25,085 nt of DNA from JANNHP01 sp031404455 (lineage in GTDB: Bacteria; Planctomycetota; JAJSAM01; JAJVHW01), in the NCBI GenBank assembly GCA_031404455.1, contig JANNHP010000429.1, forward strand, positions 1-25,085. The letters run 5' to 3'. The position numbers and the translations under genes are program-made. How positions within the stretch are numbered: the first letter of the stretch is position 1; every line of letters starts with the position of its first letter. Below, piece after piece: positions 15,031 through 23,197 of the stretch. The notes beneath the pieces are model-generated. The model did not search any database, was not told the origin of the DNA, and saw only the letters and a list, made by a program, of their open reading frames with translations.

Positions 15031-16197
15031 ATGAGAAACGTCCCGACCGTCCGGCTGAAGACGGTCGTGCCGTCGCGCGGGCCGCTCGTCTTCCGCAAGA
15101 TGGTGGACGCCGCAGAGCCGCGCACCGAGCCGGGTGCGATCGTGCGCGTCGTCGATCGCGAGGGCGGGTTCGTCGCGTACGCCTTCTGGAACCCGAAGAG
15201 CGAACTCGCGCTGCGCATCCTCACGCGCGAGGAGAACCCCGTCGTCGACGAGGAGTGGCTGCGGCGCGCCGTCGCTCGCGCCGTGTCGCTGCGCCGCGAC
15301 ACGCTGAAGCTCGACAAGCAGGGCGACGCGTGGCGCGCTGTCTTCTCGGAAGCCGACCAGTTGCCGGGACTCGTCGCCGACCGGTACGCGGGGGTCGTCT
15401 CCTGTCAGGTGTCGAGTCTCGGCGTCTACCGCGCGTTCCCCATCTTGAAGGACGAGCTGAAGCAGCGTCTCGGCGTCCGGGTCGTCCACGTGGCGGCGGA
15501 CCCGAAGATCGCCAAGATCGAGGGCTTCCCGGTGCCCGACGGCGCGGGCGAGGCGGCGCGCACGACGATCCGCGAGGGCGGTCTCGAGTTCGAGGTCGAC
15601 TGCGCGCAGGGGCACAAGACCGGCTTCTTCCTCGACCAGCGCGAGTCGCGGCGGCGCGTCCGCGAACTCGCGAAGGGCGCTCGCGTCCTCGATCTCTTCT
15701 GCTACTCGGGCGGCTTCGCTCTGAACGCCGCGAAGGGCGAGGCGCGCGAGGTCACCGCCGTGGACCTCGACGAGGACGCCATCGCGCAGGCGCGGCGCAA
15801 CGCGAAGCGCAACGGACTCGAGTCCGCGGTCAACTTCATCCACGCCGACGCCTTCGCGTACCTGCGCGGCGCCGCCGACCGTTCGTTCGACCTCGTCGTG
15901 GTCGATCCGGCGAAGCAGACGACGCACCGTTCCGACCTGCCGATGGCGCTGCGCTACTACGAGGACCTCAACACGCTGGCCTTCGCCAAGGCGGCGCCCG
16001 GCGGCCTCGTCCACACGTGCTCCTGCACGGGGGTCGTCTCCGAGCCGGACTTCCTCGAGTCGGTCTCGCGCGCGGCCCGCAACGCGAAGCGCGAAGCGAC
16101 GTTCCTCGAGATGCGCGGCGCTCCGGCGGACCATCCGGTCCCCGCCGACTTCCCGCAGGCGCGCTACCTGAAGTGCGTCCTCGCGCGGGTCATCTGA
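15031..16197 (+). CDS. RlmI-like class I SAM-dependent rRNA methyltransferase
   Basis: 388-aa protein. The N-terminal PUA domain (about 6-75) binds RNA; an EEHEE-type linker region follows; the C-terminal Rossmann methyltransferase has SAM motif I at 219-230 (VLDLFCYSGGFA), the acidic motif DLDEDA (245-250) and a motif VI TCSC (329-332) with two cysteines. The layout and length fit RlmI, which makes 5-methylcytosine at 1962 of 23S rRNA. The usual DPPKF motif IV reads DPAKQ (292-296). The start could be ATG at 15031 or GTG at 15019; the latter overlaps the ChaN stop as GTGA, suggesting coupling. The enzyme class is firm; the exact target base is inferred. Confidence 0.88.
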   Translation: MRNVPTVRLKTVVPSRGPLVFRKMVDAAEPRTEPGAIVRVVDREGGFVAYAFWNPKSELALRILTREENPVVDEEWLRRAVARAVSLRRDTLKLDKQGDAWRAVFSEADQLPGLVADRYAGVVSCQVSSLGVYRAFPILKDELKQRLGVRVVHVAADPKIAKIEGFPVPDGAGEAARTTIREGGLEFEVDCAQGHKTGFFLDQRESRRRVRELAKGARVLDLFCYSGGFALNAAKGEAREVTAVDLDEDAIAQARRNAKRNGLESAVNFIHADAFAYLRGAADRSFDLVVVDPAKQTTHRSDLPMALRYYEDLNTLAFAKAAPGGLVHTCSCTGVVSEPDFLESVSRAARNAKREATFLEMRGAPADHPVPADFPQARYLKCVLARVI

Positions 16198-16205
16198 AAC
16201 CCAGC

Positions 16206-16227
16206 TTCGGCGGCCCGTTCGGCCGAA
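16206..16227 (+). terminator. Weak hairpin after the rRNA methyltransferase
   Basis: TTCGGC (16206-16211) pairs with GCCGAA (16222-16227), 8 bp after the stop codon. There is no U-run. It is possibly a terminator or 3'-end stabiliser. Confidence 0.3.
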
Positions 16228-16416
16228 TGCGCTCCGGGTGCGGCTGGTTCCATGAGGTCGAGTGCCGAGGAAGCAACCACGCGTTGAGAAAAGGGGAAAA
16301 GGGGAATGTGTAGTGGAGTGCGATAGGCCACTTTACGGGCGGGTCAGGCCCAACCTCGGCAGGCGGAGATTACCCCCGGCGGTCGGCGTGTCACCACATT
16401 TCGAGCGAACCACGCG

Positions 16417-16422
16417 TACGAT
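16417..16422 (+). promoter_or_regulatory. Putative -10 element (TACGAT) for the Dus gene
   Basis: TACGAT ends 10 nt before GTG at 16433, giving a leader of only a few nucleotides and no Shine-Dalgarno. It supports the GTG start. Confidence 0.45.
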
Positions 16423-16432
16423 CTCGCCTCGC

Positions 16433-17449
16433 GTGAGCACCCTCACTCCACCGGCCTTCCCGACGACGATCACGGGCCCATCCGGCGCGCGGGAAGTGCG
16501 ATTCCGGACCTCACTTCTGCTGGCCCCGATGGAGGGCGTGACCGACCGGACGTTCCGCGGGGCGGTGCTCGATCTCGGTCACGTCGGCGCCGCCTGCACC
16601 GAGTTCGTGCGGGTCTCGTCCATGCCCGTGCCGACGCACGTGATCCGGCGGAGCCTCGGCGATCCGCGGAACGACACTCCGGTCGCCGTGCAGATCATGG
16701 CGCCGGGCACCGAGCACCTCGCCGAGACCGTCGAGAATTCTGAACACGCGGGCGCGGCGTGGATCGACCTCAACTTCGGGTGCCCGGTCGCACGGGTCTG
16801 CGGGAAGGGCGCGGGGTCGGCGCTCCTCGCCGATCCGGACCTCGTCGGGCGCATCGTGGCGGAGGCCGTGCGGGCGACCGGCCTTCCCGTCTCGGCGAAG
16901 ATCCGCGCGGGGATCGAGGACACGAGCCTCCTCGACGAGGTCGTCGACGCCGCGGCCGCCGCGGGAGCCGCGATGCTCACCGTCCACGGACGCCGCCGCG
17001 TGGACGGCTACGGCGACCCGGCCAACTGGGACTGGATCGCGCAGGCGGTTTCCCGATGGAGGACGCGAACGTCCGGCCCCGTGTGCGGCAACGGCGGCGT
17101 CGAGACGCCGCAGGACGCTCGGCGGATGATGCGCGAGACGGGTTGCGACCTCGTGATGATCGGCCGCGGCGCGATCTCCGACCCGTTCGTCTTCCGCGAG
17201 TTCGCGGGCGGCCCGAAGGCCTCGGCCGACGAGGCGGCGCGGTTCGCTATCGCGTACGCGGACCTCATCCAGCCGGACACCGCGGAGCACCGGCGCCTCG
17301 GCCGCATCAAGCAGCTCGTCCGCTACTACCGCGCGGGCGGACTCTTCGAAGGCCGCGAGACGGAGCGCGTGCGGCTCCTGCGCGCGGCCGACGCGGGCAG
17401 CATCCGCGCCTTCTTCGAGGGGTTCCTGACGGCGAACGCGCCCGCCTGA
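16433..17449 (+). CDS. tRNA-dihydrouridine synthase (Dus family)
   Basis: 338-aa FMN- and NADPH-dependent enzyme that reduces uridines to dihydrouridine in tRNA loops. TIM-barrel landmarks are visible: LLAPMEGVTD (29-38), NFGCP with catalytic Cys117, SAKIRAG with Lys156, TVHGR with His185, NGGV (220-223) and the phosphate-binding GRGAISDPFVF (244-254). A short C-terminal helical domain follows (RIKQLVRYYRAGGLFEG). The GTG at 16433 gives a normal family length; starting at 16262 would add 57 residues unlike the family. The subfamily (A, B or C type) cannot be settled by eye. The next gene starts 26 bp after the stop but has its own -10 motif. Confidence 0.92.
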   Translation: MSTLTPPAFPTTITGPSGAREVRFRTSLLLAPMEGVTDRTFRGAVLDLGHVGAACTEFVRVSSMPVPTHVIRRSLGDPRNDTPVAVQIMAPGTEHLAETVENSEHAGAAWIDLNFGCPVARVCGKGAGSALLADPDLVGRIVAEAVRATGLPVSAKIRAGIEDTSLLDEVVDAAAAAGAAMLTVHGRRRVDGYGDPANWDWIAQAVSRWRTRTSGPVCGNGGVETPQDARRMMRETGCDLVMIGRGAISDPFVFREFAGGPKASADEAARFAIAYADLIQPDTAEHRRLGRIKQLVRYYRAGGLFEGRETERVRLLRAADAGSIRAFFEGFLTANAPA

Positions 17450-17459
17450 CGCTCGCCCT

Positions 17460-17465
17460 TAGGAT
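17460..17465 (+). promoter_or_regulatory. Putative -10 element (TAGGAT)
   Basis: TAGGAT ends 9 nt before the ATG at 17475, leaving a leader of 2-3 nt and no Shine-Dalgarno. Confidence 0.5.
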
Positions 17466-17474
17466 GTCCGGCTC

Positions 17475-20465
17475 ATGGGCGCGGGAATGAAGGTCGGACT
17501 CCTCGGCGCGGCGCTCGTCGCCGCGATCCTGCTCGTCGTCGGGCTGGCGGGCGGACCGGACCCCGCGCCGCCGCGGGAAGCCGCTCCCGCCGACGCGCCG
17601 TCGCTTGCGTCCGCGCCTGCGGAGCGCCCCGCGGGTCCCCCGGGCCGGATCGCGAAGCCGCGTCACGAGAAGCCGAGTCACGAAAAGCAGGGCGCCGCGC
17701 CCCGCGGCACGGGCGACGTGCGCCTCTCGGGCCGCGTGACCGACGACGAGGAGAGGCCCGTCGCAGGAGCGGCGGCCCGCGCGCTGCGCGGCGTCGTCCT
17801 CGCCGACGAGACGAAGACCGACGCCGACGGCCGTTTCGTGCTGCGCTGCGGACGCCGCCCGGCGACGGGATCCGCCGACATCGGCGTGACGGTCGCGTCC
17901 GGTCCGGCGCGCGCCGCGTTCGAGGTCTACGAGCTGATGGAGGATTCCCCCGACGAGGACGATCTCGGCGACCTCGTGCTCGAGGCCGCGGTGCCCCTGA
18001 CGGCGCGGATCGTCGACGCGGCGGGCCCCGTCGCGGGCGCGCAGGTCTTCGTCGGCTCGTTCTTCGGAGCGGTGTTCTCGGCTGCGACCGCCGACGAGAA
18101 GGGCGTCGCGCGGTTCGAGACGTCGCCGGGCGCGGACGCGTGGCTCTTCGCCTATGCCCCGGGCCGCGGCCGCGCGCGCGGCGAGATCCCCGACGGCCGG
18201 GACCCGAAGGTGCCGCTCGTGCTCTCGCTCACCGCGCGGACGCTGACGGTGAGCGTCGTCGCTACGCCCGCGCAAGCCCCGCTCCCGGGCGAGGTCGTTG
18301 CGGCGCGGGTCACGACCGACGCCGACCGCTCACGGCTCTTCTCCTCGTTCGTCCCACCGCTCGCGCTGCCGCCCTCCGACGCCGGGGGTCTCGTGCGCAT
18401 CGACGACGTCGCGGCCGAGGACGCCGTCGAACTGCGGCGCGTCGCGCCGGAGGCGGCGCGCGAGCCGTGGCGGTTCACGGGGCACGTCGCCCGGCCGGTG
18501 ATCGCCGGACCCCGCGAGATCGAAGTTCGCATCGACGTGCCGTCGGGGCGGACCGTCCGCTGGCGGATCGTGACGGGCGACGCGCCGGTCCCGGCCGAGG
18601 GGACGGTGGTCGATCTGCGCCGGGGCGTGCACGGGGCCCTCCCCGCGGGGCCGCTTTCGCTGCGCGTCGAGGGCGCCGAACTCGCCGGCTACGGCTTCGC
18701 CGACGGCGACGTGCGCGGCGTCGCAGTCGCGCCGGACGGGTCGATGGCGCGGCTCGCGGGGCCCGGCGGCGAAGCGCGGTTCATGCGTCCGCGGTCGGTC
18801 GGCGTGCTCGTCCTCGACGCGGAAGGGCGGCCGGTGCCCGGCGTCGAGATCTCGCTGCGCATCGGCAACGTGCGGGAGGCGGCGGGAGCGCGGCGGACCG
18901 GCGAGGACGGACGCGTCCGGTTCGCGGATCTCGAGCCCGACCTCGGACTCCTCGACGTCTGGGCGAAGACCGACGCGCCGCCCGACGCGCGGTGGGTCGC
19001 CGCGGTCGATCTCGCGAAGGGCGACGCGAACGTCCGCATCCGTCTTCCGCGGACGCGCGAGGTCGTGCTGCGCGTGACGACGGACGGCGAGCGGCGTCTG
19101 CCGCCCGCGTGGCGTCTCCTCGTCAACCAGACGTGGGAGGCGAGCGCGACGACGGATGCGCCGTCGGACATCCGCCTGGTCGTGCGCGAGAGGTCGCCCG
19201 GCGAACCGGTCCGCGTGGTCCTGCGCGCCGACGGATGGAACGACGCGGAGGCCGACGTCTCGTGCGCGCCGGGCGACGGACCGCTCGTCGCCGAACTGGC
19301 ACTCGTCCGCGGCGTCACGCTCTGGGCGGACTTCCGGCCGCCGCCGCAGGCGGCGCTGCGCGAGACGTACGTGCAGGCGCAGCTCGAGCGCTGGTCGGAG
19401 GACGCGCGGCAGTGGCTCGCGTGGCGGGACCGTCCCCTTCTCGGCGCGCAGCGACCGCGCGAGACGGACGGCCGCTACCGGTTCGACGCGATGCCGCCCG
19501 GGCGCTACCGGATCGGCGGTTTCGTCCCCGCGGCGAGCGACACGGTCGAGATCGCGGCGGGCGTCGCACCGGCGGAGTTGCGGCTCGATCTTTCGAACGC
19601 TGGGCTCGTCCGCGTCCTCGTCGTCGCGCCCGACGAGAAGCCCGTCATCGACGCCTGGGTGACCGTGGAGGACGCGCGCCCCGGCGCGCCCGCCGATGCG
19701 GCGAGGCCGGTCGGCTCGGGCCGTGCGATCCCGTTTCGCGACGGCGTCCCAGTCCGCGACGCGGGGGTCCAAGTGCTCGTTCCCGGCGACCGGCCGGTGC
19801 GTCTCGTCGCGCGGCACGCGCTCCACCGGCCCGACCCCGAGCGCGGCTCCGTGGAGGTGACGGAACCCGGCGGCGAGCACGTCCTTCGGCTGATCGAAGG
19901 ACCGGTCATCGTCTTCACCGCGCCGCCCGTGGCCGACGCATCGTCCCGCGTCAACGACGGACCCGCGGGCCGCGGAGTGGTCGCGTCGTGGTCCCTGGTC
20001 CAGCTCTTCCGCGGCGCCGCGGAGGGCGAGCCGGCCGCCGTCCTGAACCCGGTGCTCGCCGATGGCCGCATGCGGGCGGGCGGCTTCGCTCCGGGCCGCT
20101 ACACGATCTGGATCCGCGTCCCGGGCGGCGCGCCGGTGGTCATCCCGGACGCGGACCTCGCGACGGGCGTCAACGACCTCGGGGAACTGAAACCGCGGCG
20201 CGGTTCCTCGGTCCGCCTCCGGATCGCCGTGCCCGAGGGACAGGTCGCGCCGCGGCTCACGGTCACGGCGGTGCGCCTCGATCCGCCCCGCTACACGCTC
20301 TCCGTCCAGTCGAACGGCGAGGCGGAGATCGTCATCCCCGGCCTCGGCGCGGGGCGGTTCGAAGTGACGGCGCGGCAGCCCTCGAACCCCAGCGAAACGA
20401 CGCTGCGGCGGGTGGTCGAGACCGACGGCGAGCGCGACGTCGTCATCGACTCTTCGCAACGATGA
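17475..20465 (+). CDS. Membrane-anchored protein with carboxypeptidase-regulatory-like domains
   Basis: 996-aa protein. Residues 6-25 form one hydrophobic segment (VGLLGAALVAAILLVVGLAG) that is probably an uncleaved anchor. A Pro/Ala-rich, His/Lys-containing linker follows to about residue 80. The rest is beta-rich, with several carboxypeptidase-regulatory-like or transthyretin-like modules: RLSGRVTDDEERPVAGAAA (from about 79), a central one near 442 (GVLVLDAEGRPVPGVEISL) and one near 710 (LVRVLVVAPDEKPVIDAW). Each ends in a turn such as TDADGRFVL or RYRFDAMPPGRY. No catalytic motif is seen. These modules act as adhesion or structural domains outside the cell. The start is supported by a -10 motif 9 nt upstream. 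The function is unknown. Confidence 0.85.
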   Translation: MGAGMKVGLLGAALVAAILLVVGLAGGPDPAPPREAAPADAPSLASAPAERPAGPPGRIAKPRHEKPSHEKQGAAPRGTGDVRLSGRVTDDEERPVAGAAARALRGVVLADETKTDADGRFVLRCGRRPATGSADIGVTVASGPARAAFEVYELMEDSPDEDDLGDLVLEAAVPLTARIVDAAGPVAGAQVFVGSFFGAVFSAATADEKGVARFETSPGADAWLFAYAPGRGRARGEIPDGRDPKVPLVLSLTARTLTVSVVATPAQAPLPGEVVAARVTTDADRSRLFSSFVPPLALPPSDAGGLVRIDDVAAEDAVELRRVAPEAAREPWRFTGHVARPVIAGPREIEVRIDVPSGRTVRWRIVTGDAPVPAEGTVVDLRRGVHGALPAGPLSLRVEGAELAGYGFADGDVRGVAVAPDGSMARLAGPGGEARFMRPRSVGVLVLDAEGRPVPGVEISLRIGNVREAAGARRTGEDGRVRFADLEPDLGLLDVWAKTDAPPDARWVAAVDLAKGDANVRIRLPRTREVVLRVTTDGERRLPPAWRLLVNQTWEASATTDAPSDIRLVVRERSPGEPVRVVLRADGWNDAEADVSCAPGDGPLVAELALVRGVTLWADFRPPPQAALRETYVQAQLERWSEDARQWLAWRDRPLLGAQRPRETDGRYRFDAMPPGRYRIGGFVPAASDTVEIAAGVAPAELRLDLSNAGLVRVLVVAPDEKPVIDAWVTVEDARPGAPADAARPVGSGRAIPFRDGVPVRDAGVQVLVPGDRPVRLVARHALHRPDPERGSVEVTEPGGEHVLRLIEGPVIVFTAPPVADASSRVNDGPAGRGVVASWSLVQLFRGAAEGEPAAVLNPVLADGRMRAGGFAPGRYTIWIRVPGGAPVVIPDADLATGVNDLGELKPRRGSSVRLRIAVPEGQVAPRLTVTAVRLDPPRYTLSVQSNGEAEIVIPGLGAGRFEVTARQPSNPSETTLRRVVETDGERDVVIDSSQR

Positions 20466-20490
20466 GGCCACGCGGTACATGATGGGGGCG

Positions 20491-21693
20491 ATGGATTCCG
20501 GCACCCCCAGGACTCGCAAACGCGTGCAGGCCGCCAAGTGGTTTGCGCTGACGGCCCTGCTCATCGGCCTCCCGTTCGTGGGCGTCGCGGTCGCCGGGCG
20601 CTCGATCGACCCGTACCTCGAGTTCCCGCCGCGCGCCATCGGCGAGAAGCCGACGGACGCGCTGACGCTCTCGTGGGCCGCGTTCCTCGCGTACCTCGCT
20701 TTCGTCGCGCTCTTCACCGCGCCGATCGTGCTCCGTCTCGTCGCGACGCGTCCCACCCCGGGCACGCCGGCGCCGGCGGGACGGTTCCCCGCGTGGGGCT
20801 GGGCGGGACTCGCCGTCGGCGCCGTCGCCTGGGTGTTCGCGTGGACGAGGTTCCCCTGGTTCGCGCCCTTCCAGCGGCAGACGTTCGTGCCGCTCTGGGC
20901 CGCGTACCTCGTCGTCTCGAACGCGCTCGCCGCGCGCTGCAGGGGGCGCGCGCCGGCGCTCTCGACGACCGGCCGCTACGTGGCGCTCTTCGCCGCGAGC
21001 GCGGTGTTCTGGTGGAGCTTCGAGTACTTGAACCGGTTCGCGCGCAACTGGCGCTACGTCGGGATCAACCAGTTCGGCGCGCTCGACTACGGCGTCCTCG
21101 CGACGCTCGCCTTCTCGACGGTGCTGCCCGCGTTCCACGCCACGCGCGAGGCGATCGCCTCCTGGACGCGGCTCGACCTCGCGTTCGCGAACTGGAAACC
21201 CGTGCGCTTCAAGCGTCCGCGCCTCGCGGCGGGAACCGCGATCGCCATCTCCGCGGCGGGGCTCGCGGGACTCGGCGTGATTCCCGACCTGCTCTTCCCG
21301 CTGGTGTGGGTGTCGCCGGTGCTCGTCGTCGTCGGCATCCAGACGTTCCGCGGGCGTCCGCACGTGCTCTCCGGACTCGCTCGCGGCGACTGGCGCGACC
21401 CCGTGACCGCGGCGCTCGCGGCGCTCGTCTGCGGCATCTTCTGGGAGATGTGGAACTACTACAGCCTCGCGCAGTGGGAGTACGACATCCCGTACGTCGG
21501 CGCGCTGCACATCTTCGAGATGCCGATCCTCGGCTACGCGGGCTACCTGCCGTTCGGCCTGATGTGCGCGACCGTCACCGACGCGGTGATGCGTCCGCGC
21601 GTGCCGGCCGTGACCGTGGTCGCGCGCGGCGCACCGCCGGGCGCCGCGGCGCCCGGCGATCCGCGCGTCAGCACGACGAACAACGACCGGTAG
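20491..21693 (+). CDS. Polytopic membrane protein of unknown function, internally duplicated
   Basis: 400-aa integral membrane protein with nine or ten hydrophobic segments, the first at about residues 17-36. ATG at 20491 follows a GGGGG run; ATGs at 20479 and 20482 are alternatives and would add a few residues. Two segments look related: FWWSFEYLNRF then NWRYVG (nt 21007 on) and FWEMWNYYSL then QWEYDIPYVG (nt 21439 on), both followed by a hydrophobic stretch with conserved Leu and Phe. This suggests an ancient duplication of a half-sized unit. Conserved Trp, Glu and Asn within membrane segments hint at a buried functional site. I do not recognise a named family. The C-terminal 35 residues are Pro/Ala-rich and probably disordered. 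Confidence 0.8.
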   Translation: MDSGTPRTRKRVQAAKWFALTALLIGLPFVGVAVAGRSIDPYLEFPPRAIGEKPTDALTLSWAAFLAYLAFVALFTAPIVLRLVATRPTPGTPAPAGRFPAWGWAGLAVGAVAWVFAWTRFPWFAPFQRQTFVPLWAAYLVVSNALAARCRGRAPALSTTGRYVALFAASAVFWWSFEYLNRFARNWRYVGINQFGALDYGVLATLAFSTVLPAFHATREAIASWTRLDLAFANWKPVRFKRPRLAAGTAIAISAAGLAGLGVIPDLLFPLVWVSPVLVVVGIQTFRGRPHVLSGLARGDWRDPVTAALAALVCGIFWEMWNYYSLAQWEYDIPYVGALHIFEMPILGYAGYLPFGLMCATVTDAVMRPRVPAVTVVARGAPPGAAAPGDPRVSTTNNDR

Positions 21694-22005
21694 CGCTCGT
21701 GCGGACGCGATTGAGGAAATGCGCCGCAGGGCCGGCGGCTTCCGTACCCGGCTCGAATGCCCGCGGCCGGGCTTGGTCCCGGTGACGCAAAGAGGCGCGC
21801 GCCCAAACAGTCCCAGGGCGGAAGAGCCGTCCAACACGGTGCCGCAAGGGGAAGACCTCCTGCGGCACCTTCTCGTCTCCCGGGCTCGCGGGACGCCGAC
21901 CTCGCCGCCGCGTTCACGGAAACGGAGACGGACCGGGCGCGGGCCGCTCCAATGTCGGATTCCCCGGACGTATCCCCGGGTTTCCCGCACCGGAGAGCAG
22001 TTCCC
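21694..22005 (+). other. 312-bp intergenic region with structured leader
   Basis: No convincing gene lies here. Several inverted repeats are present: cccggc and gccggg around 21746-21771, an 8-bp perfect pair GTGCCGCA/TGCGGCAC (21839-21846 and 21861-21868), and a small TCCCG/CGGGA pair (21778-21793 region excluded; arms at 21878-21882 and 21889-21893). The sequence gacgcaaag near 21784 recalls part of a c-di-GMP aptamer, but the other conserved boxes are missing. The region may be the leader of the DUF2934 gene or hold a small RNA. Confidence 0.5.
21839..21868 (+). terminator. Hairpin, possible terminator or leader element
   Basis: A perfect 8-bp stem GTGCCGCA/TGCGGCAC with a 14-nt loop that can itself pair through AGG and CCT. 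It is followed by CTTCTCGTCTCC rather than a clean U-run. It lies 145 nt after the membrane-protein stop and 137 nt before the DUF2934 start, so its owner is uncertain. Confidence 0.4.
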
Positions 22006-22239
22006 ATGGCCAAGAAGAAGTCGAAGAAGACGGCAGTCGCGGCGCCCGCCGCCCCTCAGAAGAAGGTCGCGAAGCCGGCGAAGTCCGCGACGGCGGCTCC
22101 CGCCCCGGCGAAGGCCGCGAAGCCCACCGAGGCGCAGATCTCATCGCGCGCCCACCAGATCTGGATCGGCAAGGGCAGCCCGAAGCCGGGCACGCCGCTC
22201 GCCGACTGGCTCCAGGCCGAGCGCGACCTGAGCAGCTAG
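22006..22239 (+). CDS. DUF2934 protein with histone-H1-like basic tail
   Basis: 77-aa protein. Residues 1-40 are a low-complexity Lys/Ala/Pro sequence (MAKKKSKKTAVAAPAAP...) like the tails of bacterial histone-H1-like proteins, so it probably contacts DNA or RNA. Residues 41-75 match DUF2934: EAQISSRAHQIWIGKGSP and then DWLQAERDL, a short helical domain of unknown role. GGAGAG at 21992-21997 supports the ATG at 22006; the frame is open further upstream but that part has no Shine-Dalgarno and is GC-rich filler. The gene stands alone with a long leader. A nucleoid role is inferred from composition only. Confidence 0.85.
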   Translation: MAKKKSKKTAVAAPAAPQKKVAKPAKSATAAPAPAKAAKPTEAQISSRAHQIWIGKGSPKPGTPLADWLQAERDLSS

Positions 22240-22255
22240 CCCGGGCGCCCCGCGC

Positions 22256-22261
22256 TATCGT
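22256..22261 (+). promoter_or_regulatory. Putative -10 element (TATCGT)
   Basis: TATCGT lies 27 nt before the ATG at 22289, with GGAG (22278-22281) as Shine-Dalgarno. Confidence 0.45.
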
Positions 22262-22288
22262 GGGTGGCTCACTTCCCGGAGTCCGCCC

Positions 22289-23197
22289 ATGATCCGTCGC
22301 GCGTTCCCGATCCTCGTGCTCGCGCTCCTCGCGCTCGGTGTGCCGTCCGCCGACGCGAAAGGGCGCGACCCCGTCGCCGCCGCCGCCGCCGGCGCCCGCG
22401 CGCAGTTCGCCGCCGGCGTGCGCGACGCCGAGGGCATCCTCGCTTCGGCGACGGCCAACCTCACGAAGGCGCTCGTCACCGCCGCGAAGTCGCCCGAGGA
22501 GGCCGTGAACGGCTTCTCCGCGGCGTTCTCGTTCTTCGTCGTGACGGTGAAGAAGCACACCGACGCCGCGTCCGCGTCGATGGCGACGGGCGCCTCGCAG
22601 GCGATCGTCACGGAGCAGGACCCCGCGCTCCGCGGTGCTCTCGCGGGCGATGGCGGAGCGCTCGACGCCTTCTCGGAGGCGATGCAGTCGGCGCTCGACG
22701 CGACGCGCCGCCACGCGATCGCCCGTGCGCGCAAGTTCGCGAGGTCGCTGGCGTCCGTTTCGGTCCGCGCGCGACTCAACGTGAACCTGCCGCCGTGGAC
22801 GTTCGAACCGCGCGCCGCGCCGGCGGCGCCGACGGCGCTCGCCCCGGCCGACGACGGCATCCGCCTCCTCTCGTCGCTCGCGACGCGTCTCGACGACGGC
22901 AAGGTCATCGTCGCAGTCGCGGGCCGCGCACCGAAATCGGCGAGCGGGAACTTCGACGTGCGCCTCGTCGCCGGCACCGACGTCAGCGCTCTCGGATCGT
23001 TCCTCTCGGCAGGCGGCGTGACCGTGCCGGACGACGGCACGTGGTCGGCGCTCGTCACGCTGAACGACCCGGCGCAGGGCGAGGGCGAGCCGCAGGGCAA
23101 CCGCGTCATCCAGTTCGGCGTCGACCCCTTCGACGGCGGTCTCGCGGGACGCCAGCCCGGCCGCTACGCTCACGGCGGAGTGATCGGAGTCCCATGA
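22289..23197 (+). CDS. Exported protein of unknown function
   Basis: 302-aa protein with a typical signal peptide (cleavage near ADA|KG, residue 23). The next 130 residues are alanine-rich and look helical, with possible coiled-coil character (TANLTKALVTAAKSPEEAVN, then EAMQSALDATRRHAIARARKF). The C-terminal part from about residue 180 looks beta-rich (RLDDGKVIVAVAGRAP, FDVRLVAGTDVSALGSF). I recognise no family. Its stop overlaps the start of the following methyltransferase gene as ATGA, so the two are probably translated together, although one product is exported and the other cytosolic. Confidence 0.75.
   Translation: MIRRAFPILVLALLALGVPSADAKGRDPVAAAAAGARAQFAAGVRDAEGILASATANLTKALVTAAKSPEEAVNGFSAAFSFFVVTVKKHTDAASASMATGASQAIVTEQDPALRGALAGDGGALDAFSEAMQSALDATRRHAIARARKFARSLASVSVRARLNVNLPPWTFEPRAAPAAPTALAPADDGIRLLSSLATRLDDGKVIVAVAGRAPKSASGNFDVRLVAGTDVSALGSFLSAGGVTVPDDGTWSALVTLNDPAQGEGEPQGNRVIQFGVDPFDGGLAGRQPGRYAHGGVIGVP
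23165..23170 (+). promoter_or_regulatory. Possible internal -10 element (TACGCT)
   Basis: TACGCT lies inside the last codons of the exported-protein gene, 23 nt before the methyltransferase ATG, with GGAG at 23186-23189. It may give the methyltransferase a promoter of its own. Confidence 0.35.

Larger units (their letters stand above)
16198..16432. other. 235-bp intergenic stretch with purine-rich island
   Basis: Between the methyltransferase and the Dus gene. It holds a weak hairpin at the start, a purine tract with two copies of aaaagggg (16289-16304), and a -10 motif at its right end. The tract is clearly less GC-rich than its surroundings. No convincing gene is seen; an open frame from 16262 runs into the Dus gene but its first 57 codons look non-coding. 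Confidence 0.5.

Noticed and set aside
16262..16432. N-terminal extension of the Dus protein from ATG at 16262
   Set aside because: The 57 extra residues look non-coding and have no counterpart in the family. A -10 motif lies inside the extension, 10 nt before GTG at 16433.
21741..21775. tRNA-like T-loop (ggctcgaatgccc)
   Set aside because: The arms do not pair as a 5-bp T-stem, and no anticodon or D arms can be placed around it.
21710..21830. Possible c-di-GMP (GEMM-I) riboswitch before the DUF2934 gene
   Set aside because: It has gacgcaaag, but the GGCAAACC box, the GAAA tetraloop stem and the 3' GGGTTACC-type box are missing. A covariance search would settle it.
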